From assembly GCF_019923745.1 (NCBI RefSeq), contig NZ_JAANOG010000001.1:1-64000 (forward strand): 64,000 bases of DNA, in the 5' to 3' direction. The stretch is from Aquirufa aurantiipilula. Lineage in GTDB: Bacteria; Bacteroidota; Bacteroidia; Cytophagales; Spirosomataceae. Both the position numbers and the translations under genes were made by a program. A model generated the notes under the pieces. It was not told where the DNA came from and did not search any database. It saw only the letters and a program-made list of their open reading frames with translations. Below are positions 44,333 to 54,379 of the stretch, piece after piece; position 1 is the first letter of the stretch, and each line of letters begins with the position of its first letter.

Positions 44333-45009
44333 GGTATGTAATCCTGTTTTTAATGGGTATTTCTTTTTTCTCTTGTAGAAAAGCTATTGTTCCTGTCAAA
44401 ACAGAAGTGCCTGCTCAAAAAGCTATAGTTTTAGATAAGCAGGTGCAGTTTCAATGGACTCAGTTATTCGCTAAAAATATTCAAGAAAATATCACACAAA
44501 CCGATGAGCTTTTGATGGTTTATTCTGTGGTAGCTATTGAAAATCAACAAGTTGTTCAGATTCAACAATCTTCACAATACCTTGGGAAGGTTAAGCAAAG
44601 TATACTTTTAGATTTAAAGAAAATCCCTGCATTAAGTATCAAGTTGAAACCTGGGCAAAGTTTAGGTGTGCAAGTGACATTATGGGAAATCGATGATTAC
44701 CAGAAGATACAACAGGTCATAAAGCACATCAATCAATGGGGAGGCGTTTTACAAGTTCCTGTTTCCTTATTGGAACTATCCTCTCTAACAAATCCATTGG
44801 GATGGTTTATGTGGGGAATGCGTGCGAGTGGTTTGGGAATGGATTTATTAAGTAAATGGGATGGAAATGATCGATTAGGGATATCTGAAATGCAAATATC
44901 ATGGGATAAGGTAAGCAGTTTTAAGAAAAAAGGTACTTGGAAAAGTGGACCTAAGATGCTCAATGACTACCACTATGATTTCTCTTATGAAATAAGCGTA
45001 AGGGATTGA
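44329..45009 (+). CDS. Putative lipoprotein of unknown function
   Basis: The 226-residue product begins MRYVILFLMGISFFSC, with a lipobox-like end at Cys16. The mature part contains a beta-rich region (LLMVYSVVAIENQQVVQIQQSS) and a Gly/Trp-rich segment (NPLGWFMWGMRASGLGMDL). I do not recognise a family. It overlaps aguA by four bases and lies 88 bases before the two parvulin genes, so it may belong to the envelope-biogenesis group that follows. Confidence 0.6.
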   Translation: MRYVILFLMGISFFSCRKAIVPVKTEVPAQKAIVLDKQVQFQWTQLFAKNIQENITQTDELLMVYSVVAIENQQVVQIQQSSQYLGKVKQSILLDLKKIPALSIKLKPGQSLGVQVTLWEIDDYQKIQQVIKHINQWGGVLQVPVSLLELSSLTNPLGWFMWGMRASGLGMDLLSKWDGNDRLGISEMQISWDKVSSFKKKGTWKSGPKMLNDYHYDFSYEISVRD

Positions 45010-45097
45010 TGAATTAAAGGGTTTATTTAGGGATTATTCGTAATTTTATAAGCTTGTTGTCGTTTATAACCCATTGGACAAGCAAAATTGGCAAACT

Positions 45098-47353
45098 ATG
45101 CGCTTTCGTTTTTACTTATTAGTATTTATATATATTCTTTTTACCCTTCCAAGCCTTTTGGCTCAAGAGGGATTTCCTATTCAGATTGGCCCTAAAAAAA
45201 TCAGTTCGGCTCAGTTTTCTACGATTTATCGTCGTTTGATTGAAAGCGATAGTATAAAGCCAGATAATAAGAATAAGTTTTTATCGGACTATTTAGACCT
45301 GTCATTGAAGTTAGTGGCAGCCGAAGATGAAAAATTAGCTGAAACGCCGGGATTTCAAGAAGAGTATGCAAGCTTTCGTAAGGAATTGGCAAGTCCCTAT
45401 TTAGTGGATAATGAAAAAGTAAATGCCTTGGTTAAGGAAGCCTATCAGCGCTTGAAAGACGAGAAGCAAGTAGCTCATATTCTAGTAAAATTACCAGCCA
45501 ATCCTAGTCCTGGTGATACCTTAATAGCATATCAAAAAATTGATAATTTATATAAGAAATTAAAAGCAGGTGAGGATTTTGCCTCTTTGGCGCAGCGCTT
45601 TTCTGATGATGAGTTAACGGCCAAAAAGGGTGGTAATTTGGGCTTTATTACTAGTTTACAAACCCAATATGCCTTTGAAAACAAAGTCTATGAATTGGCT
45701 TTAGGGGAGTATTCTAGTCCTGTTAGAACTTCTAGTGGTTATCATTTAATCAAGATTTTGAAGCAAAGACCAAACCAAGGAAAGATTCGTTTGGCTCATA
45801 TTTTGATTTCAGTCCCTGTAGATGCTGCAACACCTTTTCAGGTGGAAGCAAAAAAGAAAATTGAGCAAGTAGAAGCCTATCTGAAAAAAGGTGAAAGCTA
45901 TGAAGATGTTTGTCGAAATTATTCGGAAGACCCATATTCCAAAGGACGTGGTGGGGAATTACGTCGCTGGTATTATTCTTCTGATTTAAGTGAAGAATTA
46001 CAAGATAAATTATTTGGTTTACAGCGTTTGGGTGACATTTCTGAGCCAATTCGAACCAATTTAGGCTGGCAAATTTTTAAATTATTGGATAAAAAACCGC
46101 TTCTTTCTTATGAGGAGATGGCTGAATATTTACGCCAAAAAGTCAATACCGATCCTGAGCGAAGTGCTTTAATCCGTCAATCCTTCATGAAACGGGTGCG
46201 TGTAGAAAATAGGGTAGCTATTTTAGAAGAATCCAAGAAAATGGCTTTGGAACGTTTTGCACGTGATCGAGTAGGGGATGAGCCTTGGCTTCAATTCCCT
46301 TTGTTTAAAGTCTTGGATAAATCGTTTAGCATCAACGAGTTTTATCAGTTTATTGTAGCTCAACAGCGTAGAAAAGTCAAGGAATTAGGTTATTTACCTG
46401 CAATTTCCGAAGCTTCATGGTTGGATGAATTCATCGATTCTCAGACTTTACAGGCGGAAGAGCAACATTTGGAAACCAAATACCCTGCCTTTAAAGAACA
46501 AATGGCAGAGTTTCTGGAAGGCAGTCTTTTAAGTAAGATTACCGACCGTGAGATTTTTGAAAAATCCTTGGATTCCTTACGTCAACATGCTTATTATCAG
46601 CAAAATATGGCTTTATTTACTATGCCCGTAAGAGCAGAAGTGAAGTTAATTTCATCTGATAATGCCAAAACTTTAGCAGATGCTATGGAATTGCTTAAAT
46701 CGGCGCCATACCCAATGAATAAACGTTACCCTGATATTTTATTCAAATTAGGGCAATCTGAATTGACTGCCAATGCGAAAAAAGTATTACAAGAATTAGG
46801 TTTGTTGATGAGCAAGAATCGTGATTATGTAGTGGAGGTAACGGGGCATATAGATGGTTCAGAACAAGATACTTTGTCGGAAGGTCGTGTTAATCAAGTC
46901 GTTAAGTTTTTAGTCACCAAAGGAATTAATCAAGTTCGATTCATCGAAAAAGATGAGGGGAAATTGGTTTCAGCGTCCAAAACAGATAAATCAAAGAATG
47001 CTCGTGTGAGTTTTCGCTTATTTTCACAGTCTATGGACGATGTGGTTAAACGGTTTAATGCCATCAAACCTAAAAGCTTAGAAGCTTCTGAGGGTTATTT
47101 CAAAAAAGGAGAAATACCAGTTTTAGATGCGCAAAGCTGGCAGGTAGGCAAAAAGAATTTGGAATATGAAGGCCGTTATGTTTATCTTGAGATTAAAAAA
47201 GTAGAAGAGCAACGCGTAAAGACTTTTGATGAATGTAGAAGTAGTATCATTCGTGATTTGCAAACACAGTTAGATAAGGAGTGGCTTCAGAAATTGAAGA
47301 ATAAGTATCCGATTGTTATACAACAAGAGGAATTACAAAAATTAATGCAATAA
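45098..47353 (+). CDS. Exported parvulin-type peptidyl-prolyl isomerase with embedded OmpA-like domain
   Basis: The protein has 751 residues from the ATG at 45098; a TTG eight codons upstream would put a polar stretch before the signal peptide. After the signal (MRFRFYLLVFIYILFTLPSLLAQ) come two PpiC domains at about 125-222 (AHILVKL then GGNLGFI and SGYHLIKIL) and 230-335 (AHILISV, GRGGELRRWY, LGWQIFKLL). At about 548-642 there is an OmpA-like stretch: FKLGQSELTANAKKVLQEL, VTGHIDGSEQDTLSEGRVNQ. The C-terminus is a further SurA-like helical part. It lies seven bases before the SurA-like gene and probably cooperates with it in outer-membrane protein folding. Confidence 0.85.
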   Translation: MRFRFYLLVFIYILFTLPSLLAQEGFPIQIGPKKISSAQFSTIYRRLIESDSIKPDNKNKFLSDYLDLSLKLVAAEDEKLAETPGFQEEYASFRKELASPYLVDNEKVNALVKEAYQRLKDEKQVAHILVKLPANPSPGDTLIAYQKIDNLYKKLKAGEDFASLAQRFSDDELTAKKGGNLGFITSLQTQYAFENKVYELALGEYSSPVRTSSGYHLIKILKQRPNQGKIRLAHILISVPVDAATPFQVEAKKKIEQVEAYLKKGESYEDVCRNYSEDPYSKGRGGELRRWYYSSDLSEELQDKLFGLQRLGDISEPIRTNLGWQIFKLLDKKPLLSYEEMAEYLRQKVNTDPERSALIRQSFMKRVRVENRVAILEESKKMALERFARDRVGDEPWLQFPLFKVLDKSFSINEFYQFIVAQQRRKVKELGYLPAISEASWLDEFIDSQTLQAEEQHLETKYPAFKEQMAEFLEGSLLSKITDREIFEKSLDSLRQHAYYQQNMALFTMPVRAEVKLISSDNAKTLADAMELLKSAPYPMNKRYPDILFKLGQSELTANAKKVLQELGLLMSKNRDYVVEVTGHIDGSEQDTLSEGRVNQVVKFLVTKGINQVRFIEKDEGKLVSASKTDKSKNARVSFRLFSQSMDDVVKRFNAIKPKSLEASEGYFKKGEIPVLDAQSWQVGKKNLEYEGRYVYLEIKKVEEQRVKTFDECRSSIIRDLQTQLDKEWLQKLKNKYPIVIQQEELQKLMQ

Positions 47354-47360
47354 AAAATTT

Positions 47361-48716
47361 ATGAAATTGAATCGTTGGATTTTTGGAGGAGTGATGTTGA
47401 TGCTGTCTTGGGCAACATTTGCACAAGAAGCAAGTAAAGGAACTTTGTTAGATAAGATCATTGTCAAAGTCGACAACCACTATATTTTGAAATCAGAGGT
47501 TGAACAGCAATACCAACAGTATTTGTCGAGTGGACAAGCCAATACACCTACTCGCTGTCAGTTGTTGGAAGGACTTGTTATCAATAAGTTGATGTTAGCC
47601 AAAGCAGAAATTGACTCGGTGATTGTGGAAGATAAGCGCGTAGAAATGGAATTAAATTCCCGTATGGATCAAATGGAAACACAATACGGGTCTTCTAAAA
47701 ACATTGTTGAAGCTTTTGGTAAATCCATTGTTAATTTAAAAGAAGATTTACGTACATCTTTGAAAGAACAGTTGACAGGCCGTAAAATGCAAGATAAGAT
47801 CACTGGTGATGTGAAAATTACACCGAAAGAGGTGGCGGCCTTTTTTGCGGCTATCCCTACGGATTCCTTGCCTTATTTGCCTTCAGAGGTGGAAGTGGGT
47901 CATATTGTTCGTTTAGCTCAACCTAATAAAAACCAAAAGGAGGAGTTAATTGCTAAATTATTGGATTACCGTAAGCGTGTAGAAAAAGGAGAGAGTTTTG
48001 AGGAATTAGCCAAATTATATTCAGAAGATTTGGGTAGTGGAAAAAGAGGAGGAGATTTAGGTTTCTCCAAGCGTGGACAAATGGTTGCTCCTTTTGAGGC
48101 AGCAGCTTTAAAGTTGAAACCGGGTGTCATGTCGGATGTTGTGGAGTCGGAATTTGGATTTCACTTAATTCAGTTATTAGAGGTTCGTGGACAAGAATAC
48201 CATGCACGACATATTTTATTACGTCCTGATTATCAAAAACTTGATTTGACAGAACCAACTAAGTTTTTGGATAGTATCCGTGTCTTGATTCAACGTGATT
48301 CCATCAAGTTTGACCGTGCTGCTAGAGACTTTTCAGAAGATAAACCTACACAAGATGCAGGTGGTATGTTGATCGATCCAGGCACCCGTACTACTCGTAT
48401 GCCATTTGATAGTGGCATGGAGCCAGGTTTGTATTTCTCCTTGGATTCGATGAAAGTGGGAACTATTTCAACCCCCATCCCTTACCGTACAGAAGATGGA
48501 AGAAGTGCTGTTCGTGTTTTATATTTCAAAGCGAAGCATCCTCCACACTTTGCCAATTTGAAAGATGATTATCAAAAGATTGCAGCCATTGCTTTGACCC
48601 GTAAAAAGAACCAAGCTGTAGAAAAATGGTTTATGAAAGCGAAAGATGATGTCTTTATTTTCATTGATGACGAGTATAAAGACTGTAATTTATTAGCGGG
48701 AAGTGTAACGGAATAA
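47361..48716 (+). CDS. SurA-like periplasmic peptidyl-prolyl isomerase
   Basis: The 451-residue exported protein (signal ending TFAQ near residue 22) has a SurA-type N-terminal domain ([38 protein letters not shown]) and two PpiC domains at about 176-272 ([31 protein letters not shown]) and 280-385 ([12 protein letters not shown]). This is the SurA order and length. It acts as a chaperone for outer-membrane proteins. Seven bases separate it from the upstream parvulin and two from the MoxR gene. Confidence 0.9.
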   Translation: MKLNRWIFGGVMLMLSWATFAQEASKGTLLDKIIVKVDNHYILKSEVEQQYQQYLSSGQANTPTRCQLLEGLVINKLMLAKAEIDSVIVEDKRVEMELNSRMDQMETQYGSSKNIVEAFGKSIVNLKEDLRTSLKEQLTGRKMQDKITGDVKITPKEVAAFFAAIPTDSLPYLPSEVEVGHIVRLAQPNKNQKEELIAKLLDYRKRVEKGESFEELAKLYSEDLGSGKRGGDLGFSKRGQMVAPFEAAALKLKPGVMSDVVESEFGFHLIQLLEVRGQEYHARHILLRPDYQKLDLTEPTKFLDSIRVLIQRDSIKFDRAARDFSEDKPTQDAGGMLIDPGTRTTRMPFDSGMEPGLYFSLDSMKVGTISTPIPYRTEDGRSAVRVLYFKAKHPPHFANLKDDYQKIAAIALTRKKNQAVEKWFMKAKDDVFIFIDDEYKDCNLLAGSVTE

Positions 48717-48718
48717 TA

Positions 48719-49684
48719 ATGAACGACGTACAATTAGCCGAATCATTTGTTAAGGATTTCCAACGTATCAAAACAGCCGTTGCAGAACGTATTGTAGGTC
48801 AAGATGAAATTATTGATTTACTTCTCATTTCCTTGTTTTGCGAGGGACACTGTTTATTAGTAGGTGTACCAGGATTAGCCAAAACTCGTTTGGTACATAC
48901 GGTGGCTGCATTGACGGATTTGGAGTTTCGCAGGATACAATTTACTCCAGATTTAATGCCCTCTGATATCATTGGGGCGGAAGTAATGGATGGACAAAGG
49001 AATTTTGTGTTTAATCGTGGACCAATTTTTTCCAATATCGTATTAGCGGATGAAATCAACCGTACACCTCCTAAGACGCAATCTGCCTTATTAGAAGCTA
49101 TGCAAGAAGAAACCGTGTCGGTAGCAGGTGAGAGTTATCCTTTACCTAAACCATTCTTTGTCTTAGCTACGCAGAATCCCATTGAACAGGAAGGAACCTA
49201 TCCGCTTCCAGAGGCGCAGTTAGACCGCTTTTTGTTCATGTTGGTCTTGGATTATCCATCCTACGAAGAAGAAGTTGCCGTGGTACGTATGTCAGAGAAA
49301 TCAAATGCGGAGACCCTGCCAGCATCTATTTTAAATGCACATACTTTATTGGAATACCAACAATTGGTTAAGCGAGTACCTGTACCAGATCATGTAGTTG
49401 AAACAGCTGTAAAATGGGTACATCAAACAAGACCTAATTCCGCTTTGTCTACCGAAGTGACCAATTCCTATATTTCTTGGGGGGCTGGTCCTAGAGCATC
49501 TCAAAATTTGATTTTAGCTGCGAAATGCCGCGCCTTATTGCAAGGTAGATTTTCACCCAATGTGGAAGACGTACGTGCTGTTGCTGTGCCCGTTCTTCAA
49601 CATCGTATTATTTTGAACTACAAAGCAGAATCACAGGGATTGAATGCCGCAGAGGTGGTGAGGAGAATTGTTGGAAGTGATTAG
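48719..49684 (+). CDS. MoxR-family AAA+ ATPase
   Basis: The 321-residue protein has Walker A in [13 protein letters not shown] near 48-60, Walker B in [24 protein letters not shown] near 108-131, and the sensor-1 region [25 protein letters not shown], all diagnostic of MoxR. Members of this family act as chaperones that load metals or assemble complexes, usually beside DUF58 and von Willebrand-factor-A genes; none follows here. It ends the long plus-strand run, two bases after the SurA-like gene. Its stop codon is directly followed by an inverted heptamer repeat. Confidence 0.92.
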   Translation: MNDVQLAESFVKDFQRIKTAVAERIVGQDEIIDLLLISLFCEGHCLLVGVPGLAKTRLVHTVAALTDLEFRRIQFTPDLMPSDIIGAEVMDGQRNFVFNRGPIFSNIVLADEINRTPPKTQSALLEAMQEETVSVAGESYPLPKPFFVLATQNPIEQEGTYPLPEAQLDRFLFMLVLDYPSYEEEVAVVRMSEKSNAETLPASILNAHTLLEYQQLVKRVPVPDHVVETAVKWVHQTRPNSALSTEVTNSYISWGAGPRASQNLILAAKCRALLQGRFSPNVEDVRAVAVPVLQHRIILNYKAESQGLNAAEVVRRIVGSD

Positions 49685-49759
49685 TTAATAGGGTTTAGTG
49701 ATTAGTTATTAGGGTTTAGTTATTTTTCTAATACCTAAACCCTAATAACTAATCACTGT
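49681..49759. repeat. Perfect inverted pair of TTAG heptamer repeats, empty
   Basis: The 23-base arms at 49697-49719 and 49735-49757 are exact reverse complements, with a 15-base spacer. Each is built of TTAGGGT, TTAGTTA and TTAGTGA heptamers. The repeat fills the whole convergent gap between the MoxR and thyA stop codons. In RNA it would form a long hairpin that could end transcription from both sides. It is the same repeat that flanks the four-helix-bundle gene at 16575, here without any gene inside. Confidence 0.9.
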
Positions 49760-50554
49760 TTACACGGCCACCGGAGCCTTAATACCTGGATGAGGGTCAT
49801 AGTTTTCAAGAGTGAAATCCTCGTAAGTAAATTCAAAGATATCTTTCACGGCAGGATTAATTTTCATTTGTGGCAAAGCTCTCGGTTCACGAGATAATTG
49901 TTTCTCCACTTGTTCCATATGATTGGAATATAGGTGAGTATCTCCACCAGTCCATACAAAATCTCCTAGGCCTAAATCACATACCTGAGCTATCATCATG
50001 GTTAATAGGGCATAGCTAGCAATGTTAAATGGAACCCCCAAGAATACATCAGCCGAACGTTGGTATAACTGACATGATAATTTTCCGTCAGCTACATAAA
50101 ACTGGAATAGGGCATGGCAAGGCATTAAGGCCATTTTAGGTAAATCAGCAACATTCCAAGCAGAAACAATGATTCTACGAGAATCTGGGTTGGTTTTTAG
50201 CGTATGAATAACTTCTTTGATTTGGTCAATAACTTGACCATTGGGACCTTCCCAAGAACGCCATTGTTTACCATAAACAGGCCCTAAATCTCCGTTTTCA
50301 TTGGCCCACTCATCCCAAATAGAAACTTCATGTTCTTTTAAGTACTGAATATTAGTTTCGCCCTTCAAGAACCACAATAACTCGTAAATGATGGATTTGG
50401 TATGTACTTTTTTAGTAGTCAACATGGGGAAACCCTCCTCTAAGTTGAAACGCATTTGGTAGCCAAATACACTTAAAGTTCCTGTACCTGTACGGTCCGA
50501 TTTAAAGGTTCCGTTTTCTTTAATATGGCGTAATAGGTCTAAATATACTTTCAT
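49760..50554 (-). CDS. thyA: Thymidylate synthase
   Basis: The enzyme methylates dUMP to dTMP with methylene-tetrahydrofolate. The protein has 264 residues, the same length as the E. coli enzyme. The nucleophile is in [17 protein letters not shown] near Cys146, with substrate-binding [24 protein letters not shown] and the C-terminal end [10 protein letters not shown]. Start motif [11 protein letters not shown] is typical. It lies three bases behind an OsmC-type gene on the same strand and is convergent with MoxR. There is no dihydrofolate reductase gene next to it. Confidence 0.97.
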   Translation of the reverse strand: MKVYLDLLRHIKENGTFKSDRTGTGTLSVFGYQMRFNLEEGFPMLTTKKVHTKSIIYELLWFLKGETNIQYLKEHEVSIWDEWANENGDLGPVYGKQWRSWEGPNGQVIDQIKEVIHTLKTNPDSRRIIVSAWNVADLPKMALMPCHALFQFYVADGKLSCQLYQRSADVFLGVPFNIASYALLTMMIAQVCDLGLGDFVWTGGDTHLYSNHMEQVEKQLSREPRALPQMKINPAVKDIFEFTYEDFTLENYDPHPGIKAPVAV

Positions 50555-50557
50555 GGA

Positions 50558-50995
50558 TTAAATTTCAAAGGCTTCACCGTTCAACAATAGAGTATGGGTA
50601 ATCACAGAACTTGGTTCTAATTGGGCAGTAGCTGAGCAATATTTATCCATGGACATTTGTATAGCTTTCAATGCTTTTGTGCCGTCAATATTACCTTGTA
50701 ATTCAAACTGAATGTTGATCGTTCTAAACGGCGTTTTTTCTGTTCCTTCAATTTTTTCTCGCATACCTGAAACGCGGATTTGAAAATCATCTACGACTTG
50801 TCTTTGTTTCTTTAAAATTAAGATGACATCAATAGCTGTACAACCTCCTAAACCCATCAAAAGTAATTCCATGGGTCTAGCGCCTGCATTATGCCCACCG
50901 ATTCCTTCAGCGGCATCGATATGAACTGGTATGGCAGAATTGCCTCTGGCTTCGAAATGAAAATCTTGATCTACTCGGTTTAATACAACTTCCAT
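50558..50995 (-). CDS. OsmC-family protein
   Basis: The 145-residue protein belongs to the OsmC/Ohr superfamily of thiol-dependent hydroperoxide reductases. The two expected Cys are present: one in LGGCTAIDVILIL near 52-54 and one in DKYCSATAQL near 119-122; ELLLMGLGGC is the family signature. It is cytoplasmic, without signal peptide. It lies between phoD-type and thyA genes with one to three bases between them. Because bacillithiol genes are present, its reductant could be a low-molecular-weight thiol, but the sequence does not show it. Confidence 0.88.
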   Translation of the reverse strand: MEVVLNRVDQDFHFEARGNSAIPVHIDAAEGIGGHNAGARPMELLLMGLGGCTAIDVILILKKQRQVVDDFQIRVSGMREKIEGTEKTPFRTINIQFELQGNIDGTKALKAIQMSMDKYCSATAQLEPSSVITHTLLLNGEAFEI

Positions 50996-50996
50996 A

Positions 50997-52337
50997 TTAT
51001 TTCAATTGACTTGATGTGATACGTTGTTTCCACAATTCCTTCCCTTCTGAATTCACTAAATTAATCTCTAATATACGATCTTTTAGTGGACCACTAACAG
51101 AAATATGGGCAAAAGCACGTTGATCGCTCACTGTTCCTGGCACTAAGGTTTTATTTAAATCCTCTGGAGTAGGTTTGGCAGTTCCTGCTGTTAATGGGGA
51201 AACTGTTAAATCAAACAAAGGATAGGTACCTGGGCGTTCCATTTTCCAAAAACTTGACCAATGACGGTCACCTGAAATGAACAATACACCAGGGATATTT
51301 CTATTTTTAATCTCTTTCAATAATTGGTTGTGCTCTTGTTCATAGTTGGCCATGTTTTCAAATACTTTGGCAGGATTAATCACTTGTCCACCATTCACAA
51401 TGATTTTAAAACTTGCTCTACTGGTCGTTAAAGCATCTAATAACCATTGCAATTGCTTTTGTCCAAAGTAATCCTTGGCTGGATTCTTCTCATCATTGGG
51501 GGCTTTAAACCAACGGTCATCCATCATGAAAAACTCGACATCGGCCCATTGGAACATACCGGTAACAGCTTCATTGGGATAAACAAAATTGGGGTTACCC
51601 CAATACAATTTAAACAATTCTAGCGAGGTATTTTTTAATGCAAATGAACGATCAGCGTCATTAGGGCCATAATCATGGTCATCCCAAATGGCATAATGGT
51701 GCGTACTTGCCAATAAAGGCTGAACAGATTTTTGTCCACGGGTATGGTCATTGCGATGAATCATGCCCGTTCTTGTATTCCAATCTGCTTCACGGTAATA
51801 AAAGTTGTCGCCACCCCAAATCATGAAATCAGGCTTTTTGTCGTAAATCGCCTTGTAGATTTCATCCGCTCCGCCATAGGGTCTTCCGGGTCTGTCGGTA
51901 GCCTCTTCATTGATGTAATTACAAGAACCTACTACAAATTGGAAGTTAGGAGGATCAGTTCGGTATTGCCAAAGAGCCTGCGTTTGAAATTCCAAAGGGT
52001 AGTCAAAATTGACCTTTTTGTTATCTACCCACACTTCATAGGTGTATTTTTTACCCATGCTAACTTCGTCGGCAATGATTCGAGCGATATTGGCTTGAGA
52101 TTTTTGTGTGCTTATGGAGGAAGAATGATGAATCGATTTATTAGCATCACTACCTTTTTCCCAATATTTGATTTTCACCTGAGCAGGCTTTTGAGTTTGT
52201 ACCCAGATTAAGACTTCTTTCATTTCAGAATAGCCCAACATGGGACCACTTTTTACCTGTGCCCAAGCAGAAAAAATGGCTGAAATTCCGAAGAATAAGC
52301 TGAGTAGGATTAGTCTTATTTTGTTTGTTGACTGCAT
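50997..52337 (-). CDS. PhoD-like alkaline phosphatase/phosphodiesterase
   Basis: The protein has 446 residues from the ATG at 52337, which places the signal peptide (IRLILLSLFFGISAIFSAWAQ) at the start; a GTG six codons upstream is unlikely. An N-terminal Fn3-like PhoD domain (about 30-120) is followed by the metallophosphatase core: FVVGSCNYINE, FMIWGGDNFYYRE, AIWDDHDYGPNDADRS and ISGDRHWSSFWKME. It releases phosphate from phosphodiesters outside the cytoplasm. It lies one base before the OsmC gene. Its upstream region is divergent with lysA, 45 bases apart. Confidence 0.9.
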   Translation of the reverse strand: MQSTNKIRLILLSLFFGISAIFSAWAQVKSGPMLGYSEMKEVLIWVQTQKPAQVKIKYWEKGSDANKSIHHSSSISTQKSQANIARIIADEVSMGKKYTYEVWVDNKKVNFDYPLEFQTQALWQYRTDPPNFQFVVGSCNYINEEATDRPGRPYGGADEIYKAIYDKKPDFMIWGGDNFYYREADWNTRTGMIHRNDHTRGQKSVQPLLASTHHYAIWDDHDYGPNDADRSFALKNTSLELFKLYWGNPNFVYPNEAVTGMFQWADVEFFMMDDRWFKAPNDEKNPAKDYFGQKQLQWLLDALTTSRASFKIIVNGGQVINPAKVFENMANYEQEHNQLLKEIKNRNIPGVLFISGDRHWSSFWKMERPGTYPLFDLTVSPLTAGTAKPTPEDLNKTLVPGTVSDQRAFAHISVSGPLKDRILEINLVNSEGKELWKQRITSSQLK

Positions 52338-52355
52338 AGATAAGAAGATTAGCAC

Positions 52356-52363
52356 TATCTTTG
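52356..52363 (+). promoter_or_regulatory. Bacteroidota-type -7 element for lysA
   Basis: TATCTTTG fits TAnnTTTG and stands 18 bases before the lysA ATG at 52382, leaving a very short leader. A TTG-type -33 element at the usual distance is not obvious. The element falls in the divergent gap with the PhoD-like gene. Confidence 0.5.
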
Positions 52364-52381
52364 TGCCTTAATTTATTTACA

Positions 52382-53617
52382 ATGGCCTATTATTCCATTC
52401 AAGGTATTCCTTTGACAACCCTTGCCAAACAATTTGGTACACCTCTTTACGTATATAATGCCGACAAAATTAGAGAAAAAATCTCGGTTCTTCGATCGGC
52501 TTTTGATGATATATCCTTGTCGATCAAGTACGCTTGTAAGGCAAATACGAATATCTCGGTATTAAAGTTGATGTTGGCAGAAGGAGTGGACTTGGATGTG
52601 GTTTCGCCACAGGAATTGGAATTAGGTTTATTGGCAGGATATCGAGGCGACCAAATAACCTTCACACCCAGTGGAGTGGAATTTGCGGAAATCGAATTTG
52701 CCGTTTCTAAAGGAGCGATTGTGAATTTGGATAATTTGTCGGTCTTAGAAAAATTTGGCCAACAATATGGATCATCTGTACCTTGTTTATTGCGTATTAA
52801 GCCTCACGTTTATGGAGGAGGAAATGCCAAAATCATGACAGCTCATCCAGAATCTAAATTTGGTATATCGATTCATCAAAAAGCGGAGATTTTGAATTTA
52901 GTGAATCAATATCAAATCAAAGTCATTGGTTTACATCAACATACGGGTTCTGATATTAAAGATGGAAAGACTTTTGAGCAAGCAGCTTCTGCTTTGTTTG
53001 AATTTGCGAAGGACTTTCCAGATTTAGAATTGATGGATTTGGGAGGAGGATTTAAAGTACCTTATTCTCCTGAAGATCCAGGGGTAAACATGCAGGAGAT
53101 TGGTCAAATCATGGGCAATGCCTTCTTGAAATTTTGTGCCCATTATGGCAAAGAATTGAAGCTTTGGGTGGAACCAGGTAAGTTTTTAGTGTCAGAAGCT
53201 GGAACTTTATTGACTACCGCAACGGTGGTTAAGCGTGATCCTATTAAAACATTTGTGGGCATTAATTCAGGATTGAACCATTTGATTCGTCCTATGATGT
53301 ACGGTTCTTATCATTATATTTTCAATGCTTCCAATGAGGAAGATGCTCAGCAAGACGCTTACCGTGTGGTAGGAAATATATGTGAAACAGATACTTTCTC
53401 TTTTGATTTTGATGGAAATCAAAACGAACGTATACTAAATGAAGTGAACGAAGGGGATGTAATAGCCTTCGCGAATGCAGGTGCCTATGGTTTTACGATG
53501 GCCTCACATTATAATTCTCGCTTTCTTCCTGCCGAAGTATTAGTGGACCATGCAGAAGCTAAACTAGTTCGCAAAAGAGATACTTTGGAGGATTTGGTGA
53601 GAAACCAGATATACTAG
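52382..53617 (+). CDS. lysA: Diaminopimelate decarboxylase
   Basis: This PLP-dependent enzyme makes lysine from meso-diaminopimelate. The protein has 411 residues from the ATG at 52382; a TTG seven codons upstream lies in the promoter element. The PLP lysine is in SIKYACKANTN, the conserved GLHQHTGSDIKDGKTF and LDLGGGFKVPY bind the cofactor phosphate, and LWVEPGKFLV and ICETDTF complete the fold type III signature. It is a single gene, followed by a perfect palindrome and convergent with a DUF4386 gene. Confidence 0.95.
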   Translation: MAYYSIQGIPLTTLAKQFGTPLYVYNADKIREKISVLRSAFDDISLSIKYACKANTNISVLKLMLAEGVDLDVVSPQELELGLLAGYRGDQITFTPSGVEFAEIEFAVSKGAIVNLDNLSVLEKFGQQYGSSVPCLLRIKPHVYGGGNAKIMTAHPESKFGISIHQKAEILNLVNQYQIKVIGLHQHTGSDIKDGKTFEQAASALFEFAKDFPDLELMDLGGGFKVPYSPEDPGVNMQEIGQIMGNAFLKFCAHYGKELKLWVEPGKFLVSEAGTLLTTATVVKRDPIKTFVGINSGLNHLIRPMMYGSYHYIFNASNEEDAQQDAYRVVGNICETDTFSFDFDGNQNERILNEVNEGDVIAFANAGAYGFTMASHYNSRFLPAEVLVDHAEAKLVRKRDTLEDLVRNQIY

Positions 53618-53644
53618 TTATTCTTGTTTAGGGTTTAGTGTTTG

Positions 53645-53677
53645 AGATTTGTCAAATTTTCAAAATTTGACAAATCT
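53645..53677. terminator. Perfect 16-bp palindrome between convergent genes
   Basis: AGATTTGTCAAATTTT (53645-53660) and AAAATTTGACAAATCT (53662-53677) pair completely around one C. It overlaps a remnant of the TTAG repeat (GTTTAGGGTTTAGTG, about 53629-53643). It lies between the stops of lysA and the DUF4386 gene and could serve as a bidirectional terminator, though no long T-run follows. Confidence 0.6.
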
Positions 53678-53692
53678 AAGCTTAGGCAAATC

Positions 53693-54379
53693 TTAGCACT
53701 TTGATGTGTCAATTCCTTTGATGAGTAACCACAAACAAAGAGACAATTCACCTACAAAAATCGGAATGGCAAGGAACATGAACATAGGATTGGCAAATCC
53801 TTTGGAGAGAAACATGGTAAAACTATTGATCAAATAGCAGAGTCCAGCTATGGCATATAATAAGCCAATAATTTTTGGTATTGCATTGGTTTTGAAAATG
53901 ATATATCCAATTATCATACAATAAAATCCAAAGAATACTAAACCAATTCCATAACCTTGTGCTTGAATATTCAAGGACAAAAGAGAGAGTGTTGCGAGTT
54001 GGCTTGGTTGAAAAGGTGTTAAGTAAGCGTCATTACTTAAAAGTAACAAGGGGGTAATTTGATTTAATAGATTGACTGCAATAATGGCCGTTTGAATAAT
54101 AACCATGGCTAAAGCAATTTGCAGGATGAGCTTATTCGATTTTTTGAAAAAGTGATACATGATCAATATGGTGGGTATTCCTATAACAAAATTGATCAGG
54201 TCAGCAGCAAAACCCCAACGATACAGCATTTCATTCGTTTGAATATTGTGGGCAGTTGCCAATGCATTATTGGGCACTCGTAATGCTTGCCTGACAAAAA
54301 CTTCTGAAAACAATCCGGTAGCAATTACCATTAAATAGCAAAGCACTGCAATTCGGGCAAAATTTTTATCTGAAATCAT
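53693..54379 (-). CDS. DUF4386 integral membrane protein
   Basis: The 228-residue protein has six hydrophobic segments: about 11-29, 56-76, 83-108, 126-148, 153-176 and 195-222. ARIAVLCYLMVIATGLFSEVFVR at the start and the repeated helical hairpins fit the DUF4386 family of unknown function. It is transcribed alone. A 410-base gap without genes follows upstream of it. Confidence 0.75.
   Translation of the reverse strand: MISDKNFARIAVLCYLMVIATGLFSEVFVRQALRVPNNALATAHNIQTNEMLYRWGFAADLINFVIGIPTILIMYHFFKKSNKLILQIALAMVIIQTAIIAVNLLNQITPLLLLSNDAYLTPFQPSQLATLSLLSLNIQAQGYGIGLVFFGFYCMIIGYIIFKTNAIPKIIGLLYAIAGLCYLINSFTMFLSKGFANPMFMFLAIPIFVGELSLCLWLLIKGIDTSKC

Noticed and set aside
45074..45097. TTG start eight codons before the parvulin ATG
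   Set aside because: It would put a polar stretch before the signal peptide, while the ATG at 45098 gives a regular signal sequence.
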